Shown: piece by piece, positions 48,936 through 56,450 of the stretch
How positions within the stretch are numbered: the stretch's first letter is position 1
How the letters are laid out: every line of letters begins with the position of its first letter
From: PALSA-1335 sp965231025
Lineage (GTDB): Bacteria > Patescibacteriota > Gracilibacteria > UBA1369
Direction of reading: 5' to 3'
NCBI GenBank assembly: GCA_965231025.1
Contig: OZ246407.1
Location: 124,001 to 188,000, forward strand
Length of the DNA stretch: 64,000 nt
Position numbers and translations under genes: made by a program
Notes under the pieces: model-generated
The model's database searches: none
The model's input: the letters and a program-made list of their open reading frames with translations, nothing else
Told to the model about the DNA's origin: nothing

Positions 48936-49778
48936 CTACGCAAAAAACGAGGTGAAGTTCACCAGGTACAGCAGCACGAAACCGAAAATGACTCGGTAGA
49001 CGCCAAAAACATGCAAAGTGTGTTTCTTCAGAAATCTCATTAAAAAAGAGATCGCCAGCAAACCCACCCCAAAAGAACTGACAATCCCTGCAATAAGCGC
49101 ATCAACGGGAGGCATGGAGTATTTCCCCTTCATCACGGCAACGATGGCAAAGACCGTTCCGCCAAAAATCGCGATGGAACCAAGAAGAAACGAAAACTTC
49201 GCGGCCTCATCGCGCTTCACGCCCTGGAACAAGCCCGAACTGATGGTGATCCCCGACCGTGAGATGCCCGGAATAAGAGCAATACACTGTGCAAAACCCA
49301 TGACAATCCCTTCGCGGAAACCAACATTCCTCGTCTTCACTTTGGTATAGACAAGTTCCGCGGCAAAAAACAGCACGCCGACGACAATCATAAAAATCGC
49401 CACCGAACCGGGATGACGGAACGTCTCGTCGAGCCAGTCGCCCATCGTCACTCCAAGGACAATGGCCGGAAGAGTCGCCAAAATAAGCAGGACCGCCAGT
49501 TTCTTATACTTTTCCAGATGATCCGGAAGGTTTTTTTTAGTGAAAACCTGGCTGATTCCTGCAAAGAAACCCTGGATCAGACCAAGGAAGTCGCGCCAGA
49601 AATAGACGAGCAGGGCAAGCAGGGTTCCAAAATGGGTGGCGATGTCAAAACTTTTCAGGCTTTCCACCGGGAGCTTCATAAACGACTCCGCCAGCACCAA
49701 ATGGCCGGATGAAGAAACAGGGAGAAATTCTGTTAAACCCTGGATAGTTCCTAAAATCAAGGCTTCCTGCACTGACAT
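48936..49778 (-). CDS. uppP: Undecaprenyl-diphosphatase UppP/BacA
   Basis: 280 residues from the ATG at 49778 (a TTG two codons upstream is in frame). Recycles the undecaprenyl-PP carrier for peptidoglycan synthesis. Signatures: LGTIQGLTEFLPVSSSGHLV with the (E/Q)E-type site, and ALIPGISRSGITISSGLFQG (the PGxSRSG motif), the helices being those of the BacA family. The promoter of the divergent lipoprotein gene lies just beyond its start. Confidence 0.96.
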   Translation of the reverse strand: MSVQEALILGTIQGLTEFLPVSSSGHLVLAESFMKLPVESLKSFDIATHFGTLLALLVYFWRDFLGLIQGFFAGISQVFTKKNLPDHLEKYKKLAVLLILATLPAIVLGVTMGDWLDETFRHPGSVAIFMIVVGVLFFAAELVYTKVKTRNVGFREGIVMGFAQCIALIPGISRSGITISSGLFQGVKRDEAAKFSFLLGSIAIFGGTVFAIVAVMKGKYSMPPVDALIAGIVSSFGVGLLAISFLMRFLKKHTLHVFGVYRVIFGFVLLYLVNFTSFFA

Positions 49779-49800
49779 GTCCAAATCGTTAGGTTATAAT
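49772..49800 (+). promoter_or_regulatory. Promoter of the DUF1264-cupin lipoprotein gene
   Basis: -35 CTGACA (49772-49777), 17-nt spacer, -10 TATAAT (49795-49800), 37 nt before the ATG at 49837. Confidence 0.75.
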
Positions 49801-49836
49801 GCCAAGCGATTCTACACTTTTCACCCCCCAAACGCC

Positions 49837-50877
49837 ATGAAAATTTCCGCCACATCACAGCATAAACTTCAGCTTTTAGGAACGGTGTTGGTAGCATTAC
49901 TCCTCGCGGGATGCGGCGGAAGCGCGGTGCCCCAGGAAGAAACCCCGGACGACGCCGGCGCAGCGCAAACGCAGCAGCAGACCCAGCAAACGGTGGCATA
50001 CAAAACCCCGCCCGAAGGCTGGACGCTCCACATGACTGCGAAAAAACTTTTCCCGGGAAATGCCGAGATGACCGTTCACAAATATTGCAAAAGCGTGATC
50101 GGGAACATGATGCAGTGCCAGCTCTATGACGGAAACGACGGCGATTCCCGCCTCGTCGGGGTGGAAACCATGGTCGGTTCGGAAATGTATGCCACCTTCA
50201 CGTCCGATGAGAAAAAACTCTGGATGCCGACCAAAGACCTGATGCAGACAACCATGGCCTCGATGCCCGATCTGGACGCCGAACAGTTTAATAACGTGGC
50301 CCAGAGCCTTTCCAACAAATACAGCAAGGTTTATCTGTTATGGGACCCGGGAAGGATCAACCTCCCAACCGGAAGCCCGATTGTCACCGTGATGAACACG
50401 ACGGTCGCCACGGGAACAACGGCATCGACCGCAAGTGCTGGAACTCCGGCCGCCGGGGCATCGGGCGCACCAGGATCAACCCCCGCCACAGCTCCATCCA
50501 CCCCAATCAATGACGGCGGATACAAATTCGCGGCGTTCGATATTACAAAAGTCGTTGCCGGTGGTTTAGATCAAAAGAAGGGCAATTTTGAATCGAGCAT
50601 TCTTCAGACGGGCAGCACGGGAAGTGTTCAGGTCGTGTCGCTCAAAGGCACCATCGGTTCACACACCTTCGCGAACACTACACAGATCATCTACATCGTT
50701 TCCGGGAGCGGAGAATTTACGGTTGGCGATAAAAAACAATCCGTCAGCAGCGGGATGGTGGTGGTGATTCCGAACGGAACCGATCACTCATTTAAAAACT
50801 CCGGCACGAAAGATACCCCGCTCGTTTTCGTGAATTTCAAAACCCCGTTTGACGACACCAACGTCAAATGGAATTAA
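49837..50877 (+). CDS. Lipoprotein with a DUF1264-like domain and a C-terminal cupin
   Basis: 346 residues from the ATG at 49837; in-frame upstream codons are antisense to uppP. A lipoprotein signal peptide ends VALLLAGC, the Cys being the lipidation site. About residues 55-165 resemble DUF1264/OBAP proteins (VHKYCKSVIGNMMQCQLYDG, DSRLVGVETMVGSEMYATF, SDEKKLWMPTK), although relatives often have His where this has Met-Pro. A Thr/Ala/Pro/Ser linker follows, then a cupin_2 barrel (IGSHTFANTTQIIYIVSGSG, VSSGMVVVIPNGTDHSFKN). It should be anchored on the outer face of the membrane; the ligand is unknown. Confidence 0.8.
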   Translation: MKISATSQHKLQLLGTVLVALLLAGCGGSAVPQEETPDDAGAAQTQQQTQQTVAYKTPPEGWTLHMTAKKLFPGNAEMTVHKYCKSVIGNMMQCQLYDGNDGDSRLVGVETMVGSEMYATFTSDEKKLWMPTKDLMQTTMASMPDLDAEQFNNVAQSLSNKYSKVYLLWDPGRINLPTGSPIVTVMNTTVATGTTASTASAGTPAAGASGAPGSTPATAPSTPINDGGYKFAAFDITKVVAGGLDQKKGNFESSILQTGSTGSVQVVSLKGTIGSHTFANTTQIIYIVSGSGEFTVGDKKQSVSSGMVVVIPNGTDHSFKNSGTKDTPLVFVNFKTPFDDTNVKWN

Positions 50878-50892
50878 GCTGAAAACCCGCTT

Positions 50893-52428
50893 CTAGTGCC
50901 GGAACATCCGCACCCCGATGAACACCATCGCGAGCCCCAGCTCGTCGGCGCGTTTGATGACCTCTTCGTCCTTCACCGATCCGCCCGGCGCAATGATCGC
51001 CTCGATGCCGTTTTCTGCAGCCATTTCAATGCCGTCGGCAAAAGGGAAGAACGCGTCGCTGGCCATCACGGAGCCTTTTGCACGGTCTTTAGCCTTGTAG
51101 CACGCAAGATGCACCGCGTCCACGCGTGACATCTGGCCTGCGCCAATGCCCATAACCTCTTCGCCTTTGGCCAGAATAATGGCGTTGGATTTGACGCGTT
51201 TGCACACCTTCACCGCAAAAAGCATCGCACGGATCTGTTCAGCCGTCGGCGCTTTTTTGGTGACAACCTTCAGGTCCTTTTCCGTCACTTCATAGGTATC
51301 TTCACTCTGGATCAGAATGCCCCCGGCAACTTTTTTGATGTCGCGGCGGTTAACGTCCAGCTTCAGAGGTCCGGTCTCAAGAAGCCGTAAATTCGGCTTC
51401 TTCATAAGCGTTTTCAGGGCATCCGGCTCAAACGAAGGAGCAATGATAATCTCCAGGAACCATTTTTTCTTGTTGATGGAATCGACCATGGCTTTGGTTA
51501 TCGGCCGGTTGCAGGCCATCACGCCGCCAAAAGCGGACATGGAATCCACAAGGTACGCCTTCTCCATCGCTTCCTCAATCGTCTCGGCGGAAGCCACGCC
51601 GCAGGGATTGTTGTGCTTGATAATCGTAACGGTAGGCCGTTGAAAAGCCTTCACCAGTTCCAGCGCCGAATCCCCGTCCACGAGGTTGTTGAACGAAAGC
51701 TGCTTACCGTGGAGCACTTTTGCGTTGGTGATATTGGCGTCGTGGTTTTCCGGATTGCGGAAGAAAGCCGCTTTCTGATGCGGATTTTCACCGTACCGCA
51801 GACTCATGACTTTTTCGTAGTGAAGATCCATGAGTTCGGCTTCCCCAAGAATTTTCCGGAAGTAATGTTCGATCGCTTCATCGTATTTATACGTTTTATT
51901 GAATGCCTTCCAGGCGAGGTGCTTGCGGGTTTGCAGGGTTGTGTCGCCGGCAGCCTCGATCTCTTTCAAAACCCGGGCGTAATCCTCGGGGTCCACGACC
52001 ACCGTGACGGAAGCAAAATTCTTCGCGGCCGAACGGATCATGCTCGGACCTCCGATGTCGATATTTTCGATGGCTTCGGCCTCTGCAACGTCCTCTTTCT
52101 CGACGGTTTCCTCAAACCGGTACAGGTTCACCACCACCATGTCTATCGTGCCAACCTCCATTTTTTCCAGGGCATCCATATGCTCTTTTTTGCTTCGTAC
52201 GGCCAAAAGTCCGCCATGGATTTTGGGGTGAAGCGTTTTGACGCGGCCGTCCATCATTTCCGGGAAACCGGTGTAGTCGGAGACTTCGGTCACCTTCACT
52301 CCGCCGTCCTTCAACGCCTTTGCCGTGCCTCCGGTCGAAAGGATTTCCACCCCTTTGGCGGCCAAAGCCCCTGCGAATTCAACGATCCCTGTCTTGTCCG
52401 TCACACTGATGAGCGCTCGTTTGATCAT
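50893..52428 (-). CDS. purH: Bifunctional AICAR transformylase / IMP cyclohydrolase PurH
   Basis: 511 residues from the ATG at 52428 (MIKRALISVTDKTGIVEFA); an in-frame extension upstream overlaps yidD and is not homologous. The N-terminal IMP cyclohydrolase domain has ILSTGGTAKALKDGGVKVTE, RVKTLHPKIHGGLLA and NIDIGGPSMIRSAAKN. The C-terminal transformylase has the catalytic KHNNPCGVAS and ends with IEAIIAPGGSVKDEEVI. Catalyses the last two steps of IMP synthesis using 10-formyl-THF. It coexists with purP, which performs the first of these with formate. Confidence 0.97.
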   Translation of the reverse strand: MIKRALISVTDKTGIVEFAGALAAKGVEILSTGGTAKALKDGGVKVTEVSDYTGFPEMMDGRVKTLHPKIHGGLLAVRSKKEHMDALEKMEVGTIDMVVVNLYRFEETVEKEDVAEAEAIENIDIGGPSMIRSAAKNFASVTVVVDPEDYARVLKEIEAAGDTTLQTRKHLAWKAFNKTYKYDEAIEHYFRKILGEAELMDLHYEKVMSLRYGENPHQKAAFFRNPENHDANITNAKVLHGKQLSFNNLVDGDSALELVKAFQRPTVTIIKHNNPCGVASAETIEEAMEKAYLVDSMSAFGGVMACNRPITKAMVDSINKKKWFLEIIIAPSFEPDALKTLMKKPNLRLLETGPLKLDVNRRDIKKVAGGILIQSEDTYEVTEKDLKVVTKKAPTAEQIRAMLFAVKVCKRVKSNAIILAKGEEVMGIGAGQMSRVDAVHLACYKAKDRAKGSVMASDAFFPFADGIEMAAENGIEAIIAPGGSVKDEEVIKRADELGLAMVFIGVRMFRH

Positions 52429-52475
52429 TGATGAGAGAGAGTTAAAGATAATGGCGACCACCGCCTCATGTTGTG

Positions 52476-52733
52476 TTACCTCACCGGATCGGTGCCCCCT
52501 TTGCTGCACGGGTTGCACCGCAGAACCCTCCAGACGGCCATGGGGACACCCCGAACGACCCCATACTTTTTGATGATCTCGTAGCCATATTCGGAGCAGG
52601 TAGGCTTATATTTGCAGTATCCGTAAGGGAATAAGGCCTTGAAGAATCCGTGATCCGGGGAAAGTGTCATCTGATAAGCCTTGATGAGTGCCAGCAACGG
52701 TTTCCTGGGAAGTTCTTTCAGCGTTTTCCACAT
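52476..52733 (-). CDS. yidD: Membrane protein insertion efficiency factor YidD
   Basis: 85 residues. The family signature is clear: LALIKAYQMTLSPDHGF, GYCKYKPTCSEYGYEIIKKY, GVPMAVWRVLRCNPCSKGGTD, with its conserved cysteines. It is a small amphipathic membrane-associated protein that assists YidC; yidC and rnpA are not in the window. Located 47 nt upstream of purH on the same strand. Confidence 0.95.
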   Translation of the reverse strand: MWKTLKELPRKPLLALIKAYQMTLSPDHGFFKALFPYGYCKYKPTCSEYGYEIIKKYGVVRGVPMAVWRVLRCNPCSKGGTDPVR

Positions 52734-52828
52734 AGGGAAGTTTTTTAGACCACGGATAGTTTAGCAAACCAGCCCCTTTGGTCAAGAAGTTCACAAGACA
52801 GAAGAAACGCCTGTCAAACGAAGAAAAA

Positions 52829-53275
52829 TTACGTCTTTGAGCAGCGTGACTTAATATCAGAATCCGCAATGGCTTCACAAAGGGCGGGTTTCTTTAACTC
52901 CTCTGCTACACCCATAATACATCCATCCCTTTGCGTCCTGTTTTGAATACGAAAACAGGGAGCAATGGTTCCCTGTACAACCCCAACATTTACAAAACAC
53001 ATCGAATAATTCTTGTCATTTATCTGAAGAGTTTCACATGGTTTTACATCCCTCGTATTACGTGCAACAGTCATAACACAAAAACTTCTCGTAAAACCCG
53101 TTTGCCCATCACATTTACTAAGATCGGTATTCGTCAAAGGTGAATTTTCCTGTGAGGAAGAGGATCCGGTCCCGGCAGGGGGAGTACCCAACAACTTCAC
53201 TACCGGCATCGGCGTTTGAGAACACCCAAAAAGCAACAAGCTTATAACAGAAAAGCTGTATAAAAATCGTTTCAT
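52829..53275 (-). CDS. Cys-rich lipoprotein (unknown function)
   Basis: 148 residues from the ATG at 53275; the TTG four codons upstream is inside the M23 gene. Signal peptide MKRFLYSFSVISLLLFGC with a lipobox ending FGC. After a Ser/Thr/Pro spacer, the mature domain has about eight Cys in a pattern suggesting paired repeats: FCVMTVARNTRDVKPCETL and GCIMGVAEELKKPALCEAI share the shape CxMxVAxxxxxxxxCExx. Relatives of this short helical repeat occur in CPR proteins; no function is known. The start lies about 10 nt past the stop of the M23 peptidase and may be on the same transcript. Confidence 0.65.
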   Translation of the reverse strand: MKRFLYSFSVISLLLFGCSQTPMPVVKLLGTPPAGTGSSSSQENSPLTNTDLSKCDGQTGFTRSFCVMTVARNTRDVKPCETLQINDKNYSMCFVNVGVVQGTIAPCFRIQNRTQRDGCIMGVAEELKKPALCEAIADSDIKSRCSKT

Positions 53276-53283
53276 ACCTGGGA

Positions 53284-54567
53284 TCAATAGTAGTCCGAAG
53301 GAACCTTCTTCACGCCGTTCTTGCGGACCTCAAAGTGCAGGTGGATGCCTGTTTTGCCGCGTACGTTTCCGGAACGGCCCATTTTGCCGATCACCTGGCC
53401 CTGGGTCAAGTGGTCGCCGACCGCAACGGTGGAATACGTCATATGCGCATAGAGTGTCTGGAGTCCGTTGCCGTGGTCAACGATGACATGGTTGCCGTAG
53501 CCACCGCCACAGCGGTAGGAAACGTCCGCGCAACCGCTCGTGACCTTCACCACTGTACCCGCGCCGGCAGACCAGATGGCGGGACGGTCGGTATTACCGA
53601 TATCAAAGGCATAATGGCCGGCATGGAAACCCTGGGTGATCTTTCCGCGTGTCGGGAAGATAAACGGCATGTCGCCAATAGGAGCATCTTTGCTTCCATT
53701 AAGGATCGCACCGCCGGTGACGGCATTCACACGGCTTGCGGAAGCCACACGGGCCGGCGTATCGCGTCCGGCGACCTTGGGAGCGACCGGCGCGTCGGCA
53801 ATCAAAGGTTTGCCGCCTGGAATAAAGATGTCATCCCCGACATTAAGCGTAGTACCGTCAGTCAAACCATTTTGTTTCAAAATGTTCTCACTGCCGACAC
53901 TATAAGCTTTTGCGATTTTCTCCACGGTCTCTTTCTTTCCAACCTGATGGTAGACGCCGTCAACCGGAGGAACGAGAAGCTTCTGGTTGATCTTGAGGGT
54001 GGAAGTGGCCTGAAGGTCGTTCGCCCAAAGGAGGGTGTTCTGCTTGAGGTTATATTGGGCGGCTATGGTGGAAACCGTTTCACCGGAAGCCACGGAATGG
54101 ACAAAGTAGTCGCTCACGTTGCTGCGGTCGCCCGCGTCCGTCTGGGGATTGATCTTGGTAAGGTACCCTTCCTGGTCGGCCATAAGAGGAGCGTCGGTCG
54201 CGCTTTCGTCCCATGTGCCCTCCAGGTCAACATACCCGGAAGCAAACCCGTCACTGTACGCGTTGGAAGGGGTAATGGAACCTACGAAGAACAAAAGAGC
54301 CACGATAGCCCCGTATCTGGTAAAGAGACGCTGCGACGGAGACGTAAAACGGTGAGCATCAACATGCCCGCGGTGAAGAAGCGGAGCAATCTTGGCCAGG
54401 ACCTTGCTCTGAGTGGAACTCTTGGCGGTAGCAAAGAGCGAACTCAGCGAAACGCTCGGCCAGCGAAGGAAGGCGGCTCTTGAGAAAACCTTCAGATGGC
54501 GCGCGCGGCGTGCACTCTGGTTCACGGCGAATTGTTCGGATGTCGTACTAATAGGCGTTTGACTCAT
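53284..54567 (-). CDS. M23 peptidoglycan endopeptidase with two LysM domains
   Basis: 427 residues. A basic N-terminal stretch with many Arg/Ser precedes a membrane/signal segment at about residues 86-101 (GAIVALLFFVGSITPSNAY). Two LysM units follow: YFVHSVASGETVSTIAAQYN and YHQVGKKETVEKIAKAYSVG. The C-terminal lysostaphin-like domain has the zinc motif HYAFDIGN (HxxxD), GYGNHVIVDHGNGLQTLYAH and the GIHLHFEVRKNG HxH motif. Cleaves cross-bridges in the cell wall. A leader of roughly 140 nt separates promoter and ATG. Confidence 0.93.
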   Translation of the reverse strand: MSQTPISTTSEQFAVNQSARRARHLKVFSRAAFLRWPSVSLSSLFATAKSSTQSKVLAKIAPLLHRGHVDAHRFTSPSQRLFTRYGAIVALLFFVGSITPSNAYSDGFASGYVDLEGTWDESATDAPLMADQEGYLTKINPQTDAGDRSNVSDYFVHSVASGETVSTIAAQYNLKQNTLLWANDLQATSTLKINQKLLVPPVDGVYHQVGKKETVEKIAKAYSVGSENILKQNGLTDGTTLNVGDDIFIPGGKPLIADAPVAPKVAGRDTPARVASASRVNAVTGGAILNGSKDAPIGDMPFIFPTRGKITQGFHAGHYAFDIGNTDRPAIWSAGAGTVVKVTSGCADVSYRCGGGYGNHVIVDHGNGLQTLYAHMTYSTVAVGDHLTQGQVIGKMGRSGNVRGKTGIHLHFEVRKNGVKKVPSDYY

Positions 54568-54716
54568 AATAACTTATCTTTAGTTTTTCCTGTCCTTCCT
54601 TTTGGAGAAACCTATGTGTCGGTTATTAGCTTATGGAACTCTTTTTTTGCCTTTCATTACTCAAGACTACACCAATTCCATGTCCCTTTCTACCCATTAC
54701 CATTGACCAGTCAGGG

Positions 54717-54745
54717 AATATATAGTGTCAAAAAGGATTTGTAAA
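54717..54745 (-). promoter_or_regulatory. Promoter of the M23 peptidase gene
   Basis: Minus strand: -35 TTTACA (54745-54740), 17-nt spacer, -10 TATATT (54722-54717). The predicted leader to the ATG at 54567 is about 140 nt. I see no known riboswitch in it. The rest of the stretch between the M23 gene and rpsF is AT-rich with nothing else I can support apart from a possible rpsF promoter. Confidence 0.6.
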
Positions 54746-54921
54746 GCCTAACCAGCGAACAGGAATTTTAATTGCAATAAGCCAAAAAACACAAAATAAT
54801 AAAGTATAATACAATATTATTTTCAAAACGCAAGTAAACTATTGACGAAAAGAGGTGATTGTTTGGTTTTAAGCATTTAAGGGGTGGATAACATGAGAGC
54901 CAAAACCCCGAAATCCCTCTT

Positions 54922-54950
54922 GCGTGAGCTGAAACTTTTTGTTAGAGTCC
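54922..54950 (+). promoter_or_regulatory. Possible promoter of rpsF-ssb-rpsR
   Basis: -35 TTGCGT and -10 TAGAGT with a 17-nt spacer at about 54922-54950, about 85 nt upstream of the rpsF ATG. The leader contains CCCC-TCCCAC-GGGG (about 54980-54993), possibly part of S6/S18 autoregulation. Confidence 0.4.
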
Positions 54951-55036
54951 TCCTGCTTCTTCTTTTCTGGGAAGAGACCCCTCCCACGGGGCATCTCCTT
55001 CTCTTAAGAATTTTTATCCCTTCATCCATAGTAAAG

Positions 55037-55675
55037 ATGAGCACGCAAACCGATACCGTAAGGTATGAACTTATGGTGATTGTTTCACCTGACATTGGTG
55101 AGACAGCCATCAGCAAACGCCTGGAGGCCATTAAGAAATCCATCAAGGATTTCGGCGGCGAATTTTCCTTTGAAGATCTTTGGGGTCTTCGCAACCTGGC
55201 GTACAGCATTAGAAAACAGGACCAGGGATACTATGCGGTCCTTGATTTCAATATGGACCCTGAAAAGGTGAAGGAACTCGACCGCATGCTCCGTCTTGAG
55301 GTTGAGGTTCTCCGCCACCTCCTCATGAAGCTCCCTGCCGTCTATCAGCCAAAGACGCTGACCGACATGGAAGCGGAAGCAGCCATTGAACAGGAAAAGG
55401 AGGACGCGATAAGAGAAGAGAAGAGAGAAAAGAAACTCGGACGCCACATCCGTCCCGCAAGAGTTGAAGCTCCAAAGGCCGAAGTGAAAGTTGAAAAGCC
55501 GGTTGAAAAAGCCGTCGCCAAGGCTCCAAAACAGGAAGCAGCCGAGGAAGCTCCAAAAGAAACCGTCAAAAAGACCAAAGAGGCTCCAAAGAAGAAGGAC
55601 GAGGATAAAAAGGCACTCGAAGATATCGACGCCAAACTCGACAGTATTCTTTCGAACCCCGACATTAACTTCTAA
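55037..55675 (+). CDS. rpsF: 30S ribosomal protein S6 with a long charged C-terminal extension
   Basis: 212 residues from the ATG at 55037 (MSTQTDTVRYELMVIVSPD); upstream in-frame codons show no homology. The S6 fold occupies about residues 8-105: RYELMVIVSPDIGETAISKR, FSFEDLWGLRNLAYSIRKQ, GYYAVLDFNMDPEKVKELDR, RLEVEVLRHLLMKL. The remaining 100 residues are a Lys/Glu/Ala-rich tail with PKAEVKVEKPVEKAVAKAPK-type repeats, whereas S6 is normally about 95-135 residues. First gene of the classical rpsF-ssb-rpsR unit. Confidence 0.95.
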   Translation: MSTQTDTVRYELMVIVSPDIGETAISKRLEAIKKSIKDFGGEFSFEDLWGLRNLAYSIRKQDQGYYAVLDFNMDPEKVKELDRMLRLEVEVLRHLLMKLPAVYQPKTLTDMEAEAAIEQEKEDAIREEKREKKLGRHIRPARVEAPKAEVKVEKPVEKAVAKAPKQEAAEEAPKETVKKTKEAPKKKDEDKKALEDIDAKLDSILSNPDINF

Positions 55676-55680
55676 AGCCT

Positions 55681-56100
55681 ATGAGAAGTATCAACAAAGT
55701 CATCATCATCGGCAACGTCACCCGTGACCCGGAAATCAAGCAGACTGTGAGCGGTCAACCGATCGCCACCTTCGGCATCGCGACCAATCGAGACTGGATG
55801 ACCAAAAACGGTGAGCACCACAATTCCAGCGAGTTTCATGAAGTGGTGGCCTGGTCAAAACTTGCCGACATCTGCAGCAAATATATCCGCAAGGGCAAAC
55901 TGGTGTACATTGAAGGATATCTCAAGACCCGCAGCTGGGACACCCCCGAAGGGGTCAAAAAATTCAGGACGGAAACCGTGGTGAACGACCTGATCATGCT
56001 CGACAAACGCGCACCCGGCGAATCCGACCAGACCATGCCCGCGGGCGGCGACGAAATGGAGCCGATGCCTGAGGACATGCCCATGGAAGAAGCGGCATAA
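55681..56100 (+). CDS. ssb: Single-stranded DNA-binding protein
   Basis: 139 residues. OB fold: INKVIIIGNVTRDPEIKQT, PIATFGIATNRDW, FHEVVAWSKLADICSKYIRK, GKLVYIEGYLKTRSW. The C-terminal tail is acidic and Met/Pro-rich but ends EEAA, lacking the DDDIPF-like tip that normally binds partner proteins. Situated between rpsF (5-nt spacing) and rpsR as in most bacteria. Confidence 0.95.
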   Translation: MRSINKVIIIGNVTRDPEIKQTVSGQPIATFGIATNRDWMTKNGEHHNSSEFHEVVAWSKLADICSKYIRKGKLVYIEGYLKTRSWDTPEGVKKFRTETVVNDLIMLDKRAPGESDQTMPAGGDEMEPMPEDMPMEEAA

Positions 56101-56127
56101 GACGAGGCCGTTAGGCCAAGCCCAAAA

Positions 56128-56162
56128 CCCTACATTCTACTATTCCCTATTCTACAATCACT
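56128..56162 (+). repeat. Heptad-like tract upstream of rpsR
   Basis: CCCTA, TTCTA, TTCCC and TTCTA cores at 56128, 56135, 56143 and 56150, spaced 7, 8 and 7 nt. It ends a few nt before the ATG at 56166. Same character as the tract at 2263. Confidence 0.55.
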
Positions 56163-56165
56163 ACT

Positions 56166-56381
56166 ATGGCAAAGAATAAATACAACAAACCCTGCTTCTT
56201 TACGGTCAGCAATATCACGTACATTGACTATAAGAATGTGAAACTTTTAAAAAGGTATGTTTCACAATACAATAAGATCACTCCACGCTACTACACCGGC
56301 ACGGCCTTGAAATACCAGAAACAGCTGGCCCGCGCGGTAAAAAACGCGAGATTTATGGCCATGATGCCATACGTGAGATAG
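56166..56381 (+). CDS. rpsR: 30S ribosomal protein S18
   Basis: 71 residues. Typical bS18: ITYIDYKNVKLLKRYVSQYN followed by KITPRYYTGTALKYQKQL and ARAVKNARFMAMMPYV. Binds with S6 on the platform of the small subunit. Preceded by a heptad-like tract in place of a Shine-Dalgarno. Confidence 0.97.
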   Translation: MAKNKYNKPCFFTVSNITYIDYKNVKLLKRYVSQYNKITPRYYTGTALKYQKQLARAVKNARFMAMMPYVR

Positions 56382-56407
56382 CACAGAAACCGAGCGCACG
56401 GAACGCC

Positions 56408-56441
56408 CCCTATATTCTATATTCTCTCATTCTCTATTCTC
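56408..56441 (+). repeat. Heptad-like tract upstream of purL
   Basis: CCCTA, TTCTA and three TTCTC cores at 56408, 56415, 56422, 56430 and 56437, spaced 7, 7, 8 and 7 nt. Ends about 10 nt before the ATG at 56451. Confidence 0.55.
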
Positions 56442-56450
56442 CAACCATCC

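Noticed and set aside
49636..49836. Upstream extension of the DUF1264-cupin lipoprotein
   Set aside because: It is antisense to uppP and would bury the lipoprotein signal peptide; the promoter at 49772-49800 lies inside it.
54700..54711. 12-mer ACCATTGACCAG shared by the M23 leader and the orphan RNA region (38026-38037)
   Set aside because: Shared 12-mers are expected by chance many times in a window of this size, so no base-pairing or regulatory link is claimed.
54884..55036. N-terminal extension of S6 from an ATG at 54884
   Set aside because: Leu-rich sequence without homology; it overlaps the proposed rpsF promoter, and the S6 fold starts at the ATG at 55037.
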